Shown here: positions 31,720-40,718 of the stretch, one piece after another | How positions within the stretch are numbered: the first letter of the stretch is position 1 | How the letters are laid out: each line of letters starts with the position of its first letter | From: JBGTFE01 sp049799955 | Lineage (GTDB): Bacteria > Acidobacteriota > Blastocatellia > Pyrinomonadales > Pyrinomonadaceae | Length of the DNA stretch: 64,000 bases | NCBI GenBank assembly: GCA_049799955.1 | Contig: JBARIW010000063.1 | Coordinates: 1 to 64,000 of the forward strand | Reading direction: 5' to 3' | The notes under the pieces: model-generated | Database searches by the model: none | The model's input: the letters and a program-made list of their open reading frames with translations, nothing else | What the model was told of the DNA's origin: nothing | Made by a program: the position numbers and the translations under genes

Positions 31720-31963
31720 CGGCTAATTCTCGCTTTATTTCTTCGCCGGTTATCTGAATCGGTGAGACTTTAAAGCGCGAAAGCGCCTCGATAAAGTCGG
31801 CGCGGGAAAGTCCTGCGACCTCGGCGGCTTTGCCCTGCGAAAGCCTGCCGAGTTCATACCATTTGACCGCCGCCGCGATTCGCATTTCCGTTATAAATTC
31901 GTCGGGCGATTCGCCGAGCGCGGCAAATGTCGTAGTTGGTATTTCAAGTGAAATTGTCTGCAT
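31709..31963 (-). CDS. UPF0175 family antitoxin
   Basis: 84 residues. LSQGKAAEVAGLSRADFIEALSRFKV is the UPF0175 helix-turn-helix-like motif; the N-terminus MQTISLEIPTTTFAALG is the usual short beta strand. It pairs with the DUF3368 PIN protein and overlaps it by 11 bases. Confidence 0.88.
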   Translation of the reverse strand: MQTISLEIPTTTFAALGESPDEFITEMRIAAAVKWYELGRLSQGKAAEVAGLSRADFIEALSRFKVSPIQITGEEIKRELADAD

Positions 31964-32019
31964 TTTTTATTTTCCTCGCACGACAAATTATACAATTATT
32001 TCGATTAAACGCCTTAATT

Positions 32020-33828
32020 TTATCTCAGAATTTTATCGTCCAATTTCGTTACGATTCGCCCGACCGGATAAAGACCGATGCGCTTGTCGAAATACGGCGA
32101 GCGTTCGTAGAAGAATGTCAGGCGCGCGCGCGCGTTTTTGGCGAAGTTTTCGTCTTTTAGCTTTTCTTCAAATTCTTTCCGCAAACCAGCGTCTTTCGCG
32201 AGCATTTCGCGGGCGAGCTTTTCGATGACGTAGCCTTCGCCGTATTCTTTCTGCTCGAAAATCGCGCTGAAAAATCCCCAGTACATGAAGGAGTCGGGCG
32301 CGTCAGGCTCTAAAAGATGAATGACGACGTTTGCCGCTTCCTGCGCGAGCGGAACAACGACGGAATTAGCCGGAAACGTGCGCGTTTCCTTGATTGGATT
32401 CGTTTTATACGCAAGCGTTACGTGGCTTTCGAACGAAAACGGCGACCACTTCGGCTCGGTGAAACGATAGCTTTCGACCTCGATTGTCAAAGGCTCTTTC
32501 GTTCGCTGAAACTCGATTCCGTGCGCCTGCAAACGCTCGATAACTTCCTGCCATTGCGGCGGAACGATGTAATAAAGCGGCGGCGCGACCGCGGCGGTAA
32601 CTTTCGCTTCGTCGAATCTAGGAATCGTGATGTTCAGCGGCTTCGTGCCGTAAACGATGCGGTTTCCGCCGGAAATGTCGCTTTTTTCCAGTTTGTATTC
32701 GACGCCTTTAAAGGCAAGCGGAGTCGATTTCTCCGTAATGTCCAAACGCAGGGGAAATTTGCGGCTTGCGTCGTAAGTTTTGCCTCTTTCGAGCGTTTCT
32801 TCGTCAGCTTTTCGGTTTGCTTCGAAAAGGCTCGCTTTGGTTTGATTTATTTCTTCGATTGAATAGCGCAGAATGTCGTAAGTTCCGCGAACGCGGGATT
32901 TATAAGGCTTTAAGCTGTGCGTTTCGATAAGCAGTCCGGCGCGATTTCTGAGCGGCGTGTAGCCGGTCGCAAAACGCGGCGTAGCGATAAATGTGGCGAT
33001 GCCGCCGGTAACTTCGCGTCCGGCAAATTCGACGTAATGCGTCAGAAGATTTCCTTCTTTTTCGACTTTCGGGACGATGTTTCCGTCGAAATGCGTGTCC
33101 ATCCAGTTTTTGATAAAGGGCGAAACTTCCTGAAAATGCGCGTATTCATACGTTACGTTGTATTGAAAATCCGCGCCGTCGGTAACGTGGCAATCGATAA
33201 AAAAATCGGGTTTCCATTCGTTCCAGAGCGCGAGCCACGCGCGTGTCTCCGAAGTGTCGGCTTTCATATAATCGCGGTTGAGATTCAGATTCGTCGAAGT
33301 TCCGCGAAAACCCATTTCGGCGGGACCGTTTTGATTGATGCGGTTATACGGCGAAGAAAGCTCGTGCCCGTCAACGTTGTAAATCGGGACGAAAATAATC
33401 ACGACATCTTTCAGCAAATCGGCGCGGGTTTTCGTGACGGCAATATCGCGCAGCAGTGCAAAACCCGCGTCTTTGCCGTCAATCTCGCCCGAATGGATTC
33501 CGGCTTGGATAAAGACAATCGCTTTGCCGCTTTTTTTAGCTTTTTCAGGCGTGAAGGTTTTGTCGCTCGACACAACCAGAAGCGGCAAATCTCTGCCTTC
33601 GCCGCTTTTGCCGAAAGATTTGTATTCGATTAGCGGCGAAGCCTTCGCCAGTTTCCGGGCAAAAGCAATCGTGTCGGCGTAATTCCAGCTTCGCTGGTAA
33701 CCGGTCTGCTCGGCTAAAGTCTGCCATTCTGCGGGGACGTTTGTAGATTCGCTCTGTGCGTTTGTGTTCATAGAAAATATAAAAATCGACAAGAAAGCAA
33801 AAATTAACTTCAGGTTTGATAAATTCAT
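32020..33828 (-). CDS. M14 family zinc carboxypeptidase, exported
   Basis: 602 residues. Signal peptide MNLSNLKLIFAFLSIFIFSMNTNAQ. Zinc ligands His112 and Glu115 in GIHSGEIDG and the third His in DCHVTDGAD; the catalytic Glu is in LLIETHSLKPY. A C-terminal domain of about 200 residues follows the M14 fold. Its last roughly 30 codons occur again in a remnant at 31121-31216 beyond the toxin-antitoxin pair. Confidence 0.9.
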   Translation of the reverse strand: MNLSNLKLIFAFLSIFIFSMNTNAQSESTNVPAEWQTLAEQTGYQRSWNYADTIAFARKLAKASPLIEYKSFGKSGEGRDLPLLVVSSDKTFTPEKAKKSGKAIVFIQAGIHSGEIDGKDAGFALLRDIAVTKTRADLLKDVVIIFVPIYNVDGHELSSPYNRINQNGPAEMGFRGTSTNLNLNRDYMKADTSETRAWLALWNEWKPDFFIDCHVTDGADFQYNVTYEYAHFQEVSPFIKNWMDTHFDGNIVPKVEKEGNLLTHYVEFAGREVTGGIATFIATPRFATGYTPLRNRAGLLIETHSLKPYKSRVRGTYDILRYSIEEINQTKASLFEANRKADEETLERGKTYDASRKFPLRLDITEKSTPLAFKGVEYKLEKSDISGGNRIVYGTKPLNITIPRFDEAKVTAAVAPPLYYIVPPQWQEVIERLQAHGIEFQRTKEPLTIEVESYRFTEPKWSPFSFESHVTLAYKTNPIKETRTFPANSVVVPLAQEAANVVIHLLEPDAPDSFMYWGFFSAIFEQKEYGEGYVIEKLAREMLAKDAGLRKEFEEKLKDENFAKNARARLTFFYERSPYFDKRIGLYPVGRIVTKLDDKILR

Positions 33829-33840
33829 AATTATTTTTCA

Positions 33841-33932
33841 CCGCAGAGACGCGGAGACATAGAGATTTAAGAAAAAATTATCCTGTAAATCCTGCCCATC
33901 CTGTTTTAATTTCCCCTGCGTCTTCGGCGGCT
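33841..33932. repeat. short-period repeat region (8-bp CGCAGAGA; 9-bp ATCCTGTAA)
   Basis: 33843-33868 holds three 8-bp units like CGCAGAGA, CGCGGAGA, CATAGAGA. About 33888-33912 holds three 9-bp units based on ATCCTGTAA. The right end (CTGCGTCTTCGGCGG) is an approximate complement of the first array. It fills the gap between the two genes. Confidence 0.6.
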
Positions 33933-35018
33933 TCAAAAGTCTAAACTCTCGTTGATATTCAACGCTTTTATTCTATCCGAAAGATTCATTTCCTGCGCCT
34001 TTTCCTTTAATAATTTAAGCGGTTCGCCCGGCGGTTCGTCCGACAAATCGAAGCGTCCGAAGTGCATCGGGATAATCGATTTCGCATTTGCGTCCATCGC
34101 GGCTTTTAGCGCTTCTTCCGGCGAATTGTGCGTCGGTTCCATAAACCAGCGCGGCTTGTATGCGCCGATGCCGATTAAAAAATAGTCAATCTGCGGAAAA
34201 AGCGCGGCAATTTCTCCGTAATGCGAGCCATAGCCCGAATCGCCGCTGAAATAAATTGTCTTTCCCGCGCCCTGAATGACGTATCCGCCCCAGAGCCGCT
34301 CGTTCGTATCGAAAAGCCCGCGCCTGCACCAATGGCGCACGGGCAGAAAATAGATTTTTATATCATCATCAGGCAAAGCAAATTGCTGAAACCATCCCGC
34401 CGCCTGTGCTTCGTTTGCAATCCAATCCTTCAAAAGCTCATCCATTTTCAACCCGCCGTAAAAACTCGCTTCGGGAAATTTTCGGGCGATTTGTTTGATG
34501 GATTCTTCGTCGCAATGGTCGCGGTGGTCGTGCGAGAGCAGGACGTAATCGAGCTTTTTTATCTTTTCAATCGGCGAAGGAACGTCAACGAAGGTTTTGA
34601 CGAGCGGCGGTTTGCCGAAAACCGGGTCGAGCAGAATGCTTTTGCCGCCGAGACGTATAAAAAACGAGGCGTGTCCGAGCCATAATATCCCGTCTTTTTC
34701 GCTGCTCAAAAAATCCGTCGGGTCAAGAACGGCGAGTCGTTCTTTGTCGTTTTTCTTTTCTTCTTCCTGCGGGTTGCCGCTCAATTTCCATTTGAGCAAA
34801 TCGAGCATTTTCGGCAAAAAAGGATGTTCGTGGTTTACAAATCTGCCTTTTTGGTCAACCGGCACGCCCTGCCATCCGGCTTTGATGGTCGGCAGATTTT
34901 CGTTTTTGACGTATTTTTCAATCACTGCTTTATCATTTTCGTCAATTACGATGAAGATAATCAAGCAGAGCGCGACAAAAGCCAAAATATAAAACGCGCG
35001 GGCGAGCCATTTTTTCAT
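33933..35018 (-). CDS. membrane-anchored MBL-fold hydrolase (COG2220/NAPE-PLD-like)
   Basis: 361 residues. N-terminal TM helix (AFYILAFVALCLIIFIVI). MBL fold: WLGHASFFIRLGGKSILLDPVF, metal motif SHDHRDHCD, HWCRRGLFD, FSGDSGYGSHYGE, and PMHFGRFDLSDEPPGEPLK. Members cleave phosphodiester bonds of N-acyl phospholipids or related substrates. Active site would face the periplasm or cytoplasm depending on topology; not resolved. Confidence 0.88.
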   Translation of the reverse strand: MKKWLARAFYILAFVALCLIIFIVIDENDKAVIEKYVKNENLPTIKAGWQGVPVDQKGRFVNHEHPFLPKMLDLLKWKLSGNPQEEEKKNDKERLAVLDPTDFLSSEKDGILWLGHASFFIRLGGKSILLDPVFGKPPLVKTFVDVPSPIEKIKKLDYVLLSHDHRDHCDEESIKQIARKFPEASFYGGLKMDELLKDWIANEAQAAGWFQQFALPDDDIKIYFLPVRHWCRRGLFDTNERLWGGYVIQGAGKTIYFSGDSGYGSHYGEIAALFPQIDYFLIGIGAYKPRWFMEPTHNSPEEALKAAMDANAKSIIPMHFGRFDLSDEPPGEPLKLLKEKAQEMNLSDRIKALNINESLDF

Positions 35019-35084
35019 TCTTAAGTGATAGCGAAAACTTGCTTGCTCATTTAGAGCTGCGGCTTGAATTCCAAGTTTATTTTC

Positions 35085-35495
35085 CTAGTCTTCATCATTA
35101 AACAAACGGCTTACCGGCATTTGTGTCGGCGGCAGAGATTCGTGAAACTCGTTCAAATCTTTCTGCAATCTTTCAATAGCCTCGCGCGCTCGTTTGAAAT
35201 CGTCGCGCTGTAGCTTCAAAATGATTTTGCCGTCGCGGTTTGGTAGTTCGTGCAGTTTGGCAAGACTATTCACGCGAATCTCTATTTGCCCCCAATTTTT
35301 GAAAAAGCCTTTACGAAATTTCACATCCAAAATGTCGGCTAAGGCAAGACGAATCTCTTTAATATCTTTAAATACGAGCAGAAAAGTTGATTCAATTTCA
35401 AGCAAAATATGCGCGTCGGAAAATTTGACGATGCCGGTAATTTCCGACCATCCTCTTTCGATTTTGAATGGAAAATTGATAACGCTTCGCTGCAT
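35085..35495 (-). CDS. hypothetical protein with PH-like beta domain
   Basis: 136 residues, no signal peptide. Alternating hydrophobic strands (FPFKIERGWSEITGIVKF, HILLEIESTFLLVF, IKEIRLALADILDVKF) suggest a PH-like fold, followed by a basic helix (DDFKRAREAIERLQKDL). Function unknown. It sits 9 bases downstream of a TPR gene and is probably in its operon. Confidence 0.6.
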   Translation of the reverse strand: MQRSVINFPFKIERGWSEITGIVKFSDAHILLEIESTFLLVFKDIKEIRLALADILDVKFRKGFFKNWGQIEIRVNSLAKLHELPNRDGKIILKLQRDDFKRAREAIERLQKDLNEFHESLPPTQMPVSRLFNDED

Positions 35496-35504
35496 ATACG
35501 GGTT

Positions 35505-36077
35505 TTAAAAACTACTCTGCGGATGCAGAATTTCAATCTTTTGGCGGCAACGGTCGATGCTTTCCTTATATTTGTCGAGCTTGCCGTTTTCCAGCGTAAC
35601 CATTGCGCCTTTTTGATAATAATCCATCGCCGTCTGCGGGTCGCCCTGCATTTCATACATTATGGCGTATTCGTTATAAATCGTGTCTCGGGCGATTCCC
35701 GGAAGCTTCGAAACCTTGTCGAGATGCGCTTTCAGCTCGTCAAAACGCGCCTGATTCGAAAGAAAATAGCAGTAATTCAGATAAGAAGCATTGTAATGCG
35801 GCGCGTAGTCCATCGCGGCTTTGTAATATTCTTCGGCGCGCGCCGTATTTTTATACTTGGTTTCATAAACCCATCCGAGATGATTGTAGGCTTTGCCGAA
35901 ACGCGGATTTCTTTTCAAAATCTGCGACAATTTATCGACCGCCTCTATAATCACGCCCTCGGTTAAAAGCCTGTCCGCCTGCGCGAAAAGCTCCTCGCAT
36001 TCCATCTCGGCGCGGTCGGGCAGCAGGCTGTTGATAGGGTCATTCAGATTAAAATTACTTTGTCCGTTAAAATCCAT
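35505..36077 (-). CDS. TPR-repeat protein
   Basis: 190 residues. About three tetratricopeptide repeats (FGKAYNHLGWVYETKYKNTARAEEYYKAAM, YAPHYNASYLNYCYFLSNQ, EYAIMYEMQGDPQTAMDYYQKGA). No signal peptide. Scaffolding role, partners unknown. Its ribosome binding site lies before ATG at 36077. Confidence 0.75.
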   Translation of the reverse strand: MDFNGQSNFNLNDPINSLLPDRAEMECEELFAQADRLLTEGVIIEAVDKLSQILKRNPRFGKAYNHLGWVYETKYKNTARAEEYYKAAMDYAPHYNASYLNYCYFLSNQARFDELKAHLDKVSKLPGIARDTIYNEYAIMYEMQGDPQTAMDYYQKGAMVTLENGKLDKYKESIDRCRQKIEILHPQSSF

Positions 36078-36110
36078 AATATTTCTCCCGATTTATAAAA
36101 AGATTTTAAG

Positions 36111-36175
36111 GTAGAAAAGTGAAAATGTAAAAAAGTTTGTGCCGGGCGCTTGCGGCGGCTTTTTTACTTTTTCAG
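36111..36175. repeat. inverted heptamer repeat (unit AGTGAAA / TTTTTCA)
   Basis: Left array from 36111: GTAGAAA, AGTGAAA, ATGTAAA. Right array from 36162: TTTTTAC, TTTTTCA. The right array contains the stop codon of the 36164-36403 gene. Confidence 0.6.
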
Positions 36176-36403
36176 AAAATATTTCCCGATGCCGAAGAGG
36201 CTAATCAAAAGCCAGAAAAATTCGACTATAAAGGCGGAAAAGTTGAAGTTGAAACAGAGGGAGACAATTATCAGGCTCGCTCCCGAAGCGTTGAGCAGGG
36301 AATATATCAAAGAGTCGCTGCGCGTTTTTTCGAGTTGAAGCAGAACGTAAGTGATAATTATTATAAAAACGCCGAGAGTGCCGACAAAATCAAACCAATG
36401 CAT
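36164..36403 (-). CDS. CBU_0592-like small two-to-three-TM protein
   Basis: 79 residues, mostly hydrophobic (FVGTLGVFIIIITYVLLQ, then NASGASLIIVSLCFNF, and FIVEFFWLLISLFGIGKYF). The pattern, including the short loop EKTRSDSLIYSLLNASG, fits CBU_0592-like inner-membrane proteins. Its last codons are in a 7-mer array. Confidence 0.7.
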   Translation of the reverse strand: MHWFDFVGTLGVFIIIITYVLLQLEKTRSDSLIYSLLNASGASLIIVSLCFNFNFSAFIVEFFWLLISLFGIGKYFLKK

Positions 36404-36409
36404 ATTTTT

Positions 36410-36462
36410 GGTAATTGGTAATTGGTAATTGGTAATAGGTTTTTGCTTATTACATATTACTT
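36410..36462. repeat. inverted heptamer repeat (unit GGTAATT)
   Basis: Four 7-mers GGTAATT/GGTAATA at 36410-36437, then ATTACAT and ATTACTT at 36449-36462, the complementary units. The right end includes the stop codon of the 36457-37068 gene. Confidence 0.85.
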
Positions 36463-37068
36463 TCTCGCGTATTTCCAGTGTCTCGATTTGCCTTCCGCCA
36501 TCTGTTCGATAGCGACTGCAAGCCGTTTGTTTCTGGTTTCTTCCGTCTTAGCTTCGGTCAGCCATTCGATGTAATCTTTCTTGTTCGAATAACTGAAATT
36601 TTCAAATGTTTCGGATGCTTTTTCGTTTCCTTCAAGCGCGGTGGTGAAATAATCGGGAATCTCCAACGGTTTTTTCTCTGTGGTTTTCGCTTTTGAAGGA
36701 ATTTTTACGCCTTTTTCGTTCAGTTCGACGGCTTCTTTGATATACGCAATCAAAACATCGTCGGGCGGCAAATCGGCAAGGTTTTTGATTTGCCCCATTT
36801 GTCCCATCGCCTCGCGGCTGTTTGTGAGAATTTTTTCCGGGTCGCTCATCAAAGAAGCTTTCCAGAAACCGAAGCTGCAATGTTGTTTGAACGCCGCCAT
36901 GCTGCAAACGATTCCTTTGTAATCGAAATTCGGAAAGCTCCATTTCCAGCTTTCCTCGATTTCAGGCGAAGCAAGGTGAACAAGCTCGCGCAAATGCGTC
37001 AAAATCGGTTTGGCAAAATCCGCCGATTTTGCGATATACGCGTCAACTCTTTCGTCTCTTTTTCCCAT
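36457..37068 (-). CDS. YdeI/DUF1801-type protein
   Basis: 203 residues. Starts KRDERVDAYIAKSADFAKPILTHLRELVHL, EESWKWSFPNFDYKGIVCSMAAFKQHCSFGFW, typical of YdeI/YdhG DUF1801 proteins; the C-terminal third has DYFTTALEGNEKASETFENF and EWLTEAKTEETRNKRLAVAIEQMAEGK (bacteriocin-protection OmdA type). Cytoplasmic; function unknown. Start supported by a GGAG site. Confidence 0.85.
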   Translation of the reverse strand: MGKRDERVDAYIAKSADFAKPILTHLRELVHLASPEIEESWKWSFPNFDYKGIVCSMAAFKQHCSFGFWKASLMSDPEKILTNSREAMGQMGQIKNLADLPPDDVLIAYIKEAVELNEKGVKIPSKAKTTEKKPLEIPDYFTTALEGNEKASETFENFSYSNKKDYIEWLTEAKTEETRNKRLAVAIEQMAEGKSRHWKYARK

Positions 37069-37085
37069 ATTTTCTCCTCAATAAA

Positions 37086-37556
37086 CTAATTTTGATTATT
37101 CGGTTTCGCAAAAAACTCTTTCATCATCTCCAATATTTCATTCATCTTCGGGCGTTCCTTTCGGCTGAAAATCTCGATTATTCGCCATTCGCCCGCTTCG
37201 CGCCCGATTCTTTCGAGCTTCACGTCATAGCGGCTGCAATCCGTTCCTTCCATCCGGTCGCAATATTCCATCTGCGCCGTCAAATTTCGGACGGTTTCGC
37301 GCCAATCATGAAACGCGACAATCTCGACCTTTTCGGGAAAAAACACTTCCATCCCGAACCCGAAACCGGAAGGCATCGACCAGCAAAGAAGCGCGTCTTC
37401 GATTGCCTGCGAGCGAAACGGCTCGACGGTTGTAATTTGATTTAAAAGCGATTCGGGCAGGCGCGGATTTTCGAGAAATGAACCCGGAAAAGCCTCGCGC
37501 CCCTTACGAAACGCCCATTCGGAAATTAATTTTTTCAAATTTTCATCAATTTCCAT
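37086..37556 (-). CDS. conserved hypothetical
   Basis: 156 residues from the ATG at 37556. The start overlaps the stop of the upstream gene by one base (TAATG). Charged and helical with Trp/Phe-rich strand patches (GFGFGMEVFFPEKVEIVAFHDW, EWRIIEIFSRKERP). No family recognised. Confidence 0.55.
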   Translation of the reverse strand: MEIDENLKKLISEWAFRKGREAFPGSFLENPRLPESLLNQITTVEPFRSQAIEDALLCWSMPSGFGFGMEVFFPEKVEIVAFHDWRETVRNLTAQMEYCDRMEGTDCSRYDVKLERIGREAGEWRIIEIFSRKERPKMNEILEMMKEFFAKPNNQN

Positions 37557-38572
37557 TATTTTAAGGAAAAGGAAAATTTGCTGACAAGCCCGCCGGCTCC
37601 GACCGCCCAAACCGCATTTTTGCCGCGCGCCTGAGCCGCATTGTAATTCTCTTTATCAAGATTTGTCCATGTTTTTCCGCCGTCCGTCGATAAATCCGAA
37701 CCGCTCGCGCCGACCGCCAAAATCATCTTTTTATCGATATAAGCGACGCCCGAACGATAGCCGTTTAAGCCTTTTCCTAAAATCCAAGTCTTTCCGCCGT
37801 CGTTTGTAAAAGCCAGATTATTTGTAATATCGTCCGGTTTTTCATAATTTCCGCCGACGATTGCGCCGTTTTTTGAATCGCGCATGGCAATCGAAAAAAT
37901 GCCGCTTCCGGCAGTTCCTTTAACAAAAGGCGTGTCGGAGACAAACCAGCTCAGACCGCGATTGACGGAGCGAAAAACGCGCGCGTCGTTTCCGCCCGAA
38001 ACGATAAAAACGTTATTTTTGCCCTGCGTTAAAATGCATGTTCCGCTTGCCGCGAAAGCCGCTTCGCCCGGTTTGGCATTCGCCATTTTATCCGTCATCA
38101 TCGGCTTCCAGTTTTCGCCGTCGGTCGTTTCAATCAAAACATATTTCCCGTCAACCGGGTCTGACATCGCAATTCCGTGCGTTTTATCCCAAAAAGCGAG
38201 CGCGTCGAAAAATGCTTTCGGATTTGTGTTTTTAAATTGCAGCTTCCAACTGCGTCCACCGTCCGTCGTTTTATAAATCCGCGAGCTTTCGCCCTCGCCG
38301 ATGCTCAAAAGATAAGCCGTATCGGCGTCAAACGCTTCGACATCGCGGAAATCGAGCTTTTCGGCATCGGGAACTTTACCGACCGTCCAGGTCTTGCCGC
38401 CGTCCGTCGTTTTCAGAAAAGTTCCGCCCGTTCCGCTCGCCCAGATTATATTTTCATTGACGACCGAAAGCCCGCGCAAACTCGCTTTTGTATCGACTTT
38501 CTGCTTTTGCCATTGCGCGTTGGCGATTGAAACGGAGAGAAAAATCGTCAGCAGTAAAATTGTAATTTTCAT
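37556..38572 (-). CDS. exported BNR/YCF48-like beta-propeller protein
   Basis: 338 residues from ATG at 38572; signal peptide MKITILLLTIFLSVSIANAQ. Repeated blocks of TTDGGKTWTVG and TTDGGRSWKLQ type (FLKTTDGGKTW, IYKTTDGGRSW, DLSTDGGKTWTNL) form a propeller as in YCF48/BNR proteins. Exported; ligand unknown. The next gene starts inside its stop. Confidence 0.8.
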   Translation of the reverse strand: MKITILLLTIFLSVSIANAQWQKQKVDTKASLRGLSVVNENIIWASGTGGTFLKTTDGGKTWTVGKVPDAEKLDFRDVEAFDADTAYLLSIGEGESSRIYKTTDGGRSWKLQFKNTNPKAFFDALAFWDKTHGIAMSDPVDGKYVLIETTDGENWKPMMTDKMANAKPGEAAFAASGTCILTQGKNNVFIVSGGNDARVFRSVNRGLSWFVSDTPFVKGTAGSGIFSIAMRDSKNGAIVGGNYEKPDDITNNLAFTNDGGKTWILGKGLNGYRSGVAYIDKKMILAVGASGSDLSTDGGKTWTNLDKENYNAAQARGKNAVWAVGAGGLVSKFSFSLK

Positions 38573-38591
38573 AAGTAAATTTTGGGAAAAT

Positions 38592-38660
38592 AGTCCACAG
38601 ATGCACACGGATAAACGCAGATAAATTAAAATCCGTGTTCACCTGCGCTTATCTGCGGTT
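38592..38660. repeat. inverted repeat of 10-11-bp units (CACAGAT family)
   Basis: Left half CCACAGATGCACACGGATAA, right half TTCACCTGCGCTTATCTGCG, approximate complements. GAT recurs at 10-11-base steps. It fills the gap between the BNR protein and serA. Similar sequences are common between genes of many bacteria. Confidence 0.6.
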
Positions 38661-38665
38661 AAATT

Positions 38666-39901
38666 TCAGTAAACCATTCGCGTCTTTATCGTTCCTTTGA
38701 CTTCCTTCAAAATATCGAACGCCTTTTTCGATAATTCCGTGTCGATGTCCAGAATGACATAGCCGATTTCTTCGTTCGTTTTCAGATACTGACCTACAAT
38801 ATTAATATTTCGCTCCGAGAGACGCGAGTTTATTTCGCTCAAAACGCCCGGAATGTTTTCGTGAATATGCAGAATCCGGTGCGTTCCGGCTTGCGGCGGC
38901 AGGCTGACGGGCGGCACTGTATGCGAGCCGTTCGACGCGCCGAGTTCCATATAATTTATCAGTTTCGACGTTACGTCCAGACCGATATTCGCCTGCGCTT
39001 CCTCGGTCGAGCCGCCGATGTGCGGAGTTAAAACGACGTTCGGCAGATTTTGCAGAACGCTTTCGAAGCGGTCGCCGTTTTTTTCAGGTTCGACGGGGAA
39101 AACGTCAACCGCCGCGCCGTTGATTGTGCCGTTTTCGATAAATTTTCGTAAAGCGTCCAAATCGACCACCTCGCCGCGCGAATAATTAAGAAAAATCGAG
39201 CCTTTTTTTATTACGTCGAACATTTTTTCATTAATCATATTCCGCGTCGTCGCGTCGCTCGGCACATGCAGCGTTACAATATCCGACTGTTTCAGTAATT
39301 CTTTCAAATCGCGTATTTGCTTGGCATTTCCGTGCGGGAGTTTTGTAAGCGTGTCGTAATAAACGACGTTCATTCCCAGCGCTTCAGCCATCACCGAAAC
39401 CTGCGAGCCGATGTTGCCGTAACCGACGATTCCGAGCGTTTTCCCTCGCAATTCAAAGCTTCCTTTCGCTTCTTTGAGCCAAACACCGCGATGCGCCGCC
39501 GCATTTTTATCGGCGATTTTGCGAATCAAAATTACGCATAAACCGATAATCAATTCGGCAACCGAGCGCGTGTTCGAATAAGGCGCGTTAAAAACGGCGA
39601 TGCCTTTCTGCGTCGCGGCTCGCAAATCAATCTGATTTACGCCGATGCAGAAAGCGCCGATTGCCAGCAATTTATCCGCCTTTTCCAAGACTTTTGCGGT
39701 AACGCGCGTTTTCGAGCGAATGCCGAGAATGTGAACGCCTTTGATTTCCTTCATCAAATCGGCTTCGCTCAAAGCGCCGGAAAGCTTTTTAATTTCCGCG
39801 TAGCCGCTCTGCTTTAATTCATCAATCGCCGACTCCGAGATGTTTTCGAGCAGAAGAATCTTTATTTTACTGCGCGGGTAAGATGTTTGTGTAGATTTCA
39901 T
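38666..39901 (-). CDS. serA: D-3-phosphoglycerate dehydrogenase
   Basis: 411 residues, the length of the Escherichia-type enzyme. NAD motif GIVGYGNIGSQVSVMAEALG, catalytic Arg and Glu region (NYSRGEVVDL, ENGTINGAAVDVFPVEP), catalytic His in LTPHIGGSTEEAQ, and an ACT regulatory domain at the C-terminus (HIHENIPGVLSEINSRLSE, GYVILDIDTELS). First step of serine synthesis. The ACT domain suggests feedback control by serine. Confidence 0.95.
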   Translation of the reverse strand: MKSTQTSYPRSKIKILLLENISESAIDELKQSGYAEIKKLSGALSEADLMKEIKGVHILGIRSKTRVTAKVLEKADKLLAIGAFCIGVNQIDLRAATQKGIAVFNAPYSNTRSVAELIIGLCVILIRKIADKNAAAHRGVWLKEAKGSFELRGKTLGIVGYGNIGSQVSVMAEALGMNVVYYDTLTKLPHGNAKQIRDLKELLKQSDIVTLHVPSDATTRNMINEKMFDVIKKGSIFLNYSRGEVVDLDALRKFIENGTINGAAVDVFPVEPEKNGDRFESVLQNLPNVVLTPHIGGSTEEAQANIGLDVTSKLINYMELGASNGSHTVPPVSLPPQAGTHRILHIHENIPGVLSEINSRLSERNINIVGQYLKTNEEIGYVILDIDTELSKKAFDILKEVKGTIKTRMVY

Positions 39902-40011
39902 AAAAGGAAAGATTATAAACGAAAAAACGGGCAGGGAAAATCACGATTTTTGATTAGACGACGGGCGGCGCTGAATCTGGACACTTAATTTATAAAAACT
40001 ATAATGAAAAT

Positions 40012-40269
40012 ATGTCCAATTTCGCGTGGATAATCGTCATTGTTTTAATCCTGACCGCGCTCGGCAGCTCCGTCCTCATCCTAATCACACTGAAATATTA
40101 CTGGGGCGTGAGAGGCGCGCCGCCGCTGACGGGCGAAGCGAGACGCCTGCAAAAAGAAGAAGAACTCCGCCTGCGAGCCGCCCAAATCGAGCTAAGCGAA
40201 AAATATCCGCGAGAAACGCGCAGCGACGATTTTTTCGACAACCGGAAAATCTCTTCGAAAAAACCATAG
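40012..40269 (+). CDS. small membrane-anchored protein
   Basis: 85 residues. One TM helix at the N-terminus (FAWIIVIVLILTALGSSVLILITL) and a basic/acidic helical tail (ARRLQKEEELRLRAAQIELSEKY). No family recognised. It is divergent from serA. Confidence 0.6.
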   Translation: MSNFAWIIVIVLILTALGSSVLILITLKYYWGVRGAPPLTGEARRLQKEEELRLRAAQIELSEKYPRETRSDDFFDNRKISSKKP

Positions 40270-40349
40270 AGACAAAAAAATCGCTGAAATGTTGTAAAAA
40301 TCGAGATAGCATTAGTTGATACCAATTTCAGATTAACCCGAAAGATTAC

Positions 40350-40370
40350 AGCCCGTTCCAATGGGCTTTT
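40350..40370 (+). terminator. small terminator after the 40012-40269 gene
   Basis: AGCCC (40350-40354) pairs with GGGCT (40363-40367) and TTTT follows. It lies 80 bases beyond the stop codon. Confidence 0.6.
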
Positions 40371-40442
40371 AATGCGCTTAAGACAAATAAAAAAGGACGT
40401 TGAAACGCCCTTTAGTTTTAATTTTCCTTTCGCCATAAATTC

Positions 40443-40718
40443 CTACGCGATTTCCAATTTTAACTCCTTGCCGAGCGCTTCGGCGTATTTCCGAAGAGTC
40501 GAAAGTCGAATGTCTTCCGAGTGATTTTCAATTCGCGAAATCGCCGATTTTTTCGTGTTCAATTTACGCGCGATTTCTTCCTGCGTAATACCTTCGCTCT
40601 CCCGCGCCTGACGAAGCATCACGCCGATTTTGAAATTTTCAAAACCTTTTTCGTAATCTTTCGCAAACTCTTTATCAGTCTTTTTTCGCTTTGTAATATA
40701 TTTTTGTAAATCGCTCAT
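40443..40718 (-). CDS. XRE-family antitoxin (HigA-like)
   Basis: 91 residues. Helix-turn-helix: LRQARESEGITQEEIARKLNTKKSAISRIENHSEDIRLSTLRKYAEALG. It follows the RelE/HigB-like toxin with a 4-base overlap, the toxin-first order usual for HigBA. Confidence 0.88.
   Translation of the reverse strand: MSDLQKYITKRKKTDKEFAKDYEKGFENFKIGVMLRQARESEGITQEEIARKLNTKKSAISRIENHSEDIRLSTLRKYAEALGKELKLEIA

Noticed and set aside
32917..33633. Plus-strand frame of 238 codons
   Set aside because: Antisense of the M14 peptidase, which carries the signal peptide and zinc motifs.
36164..36175. Stop region of the CBU_0592-like gene taken as a pure terminator
   Set aside because: It is part of the 7-bp-unit array, so it was listed as a repeat instead.
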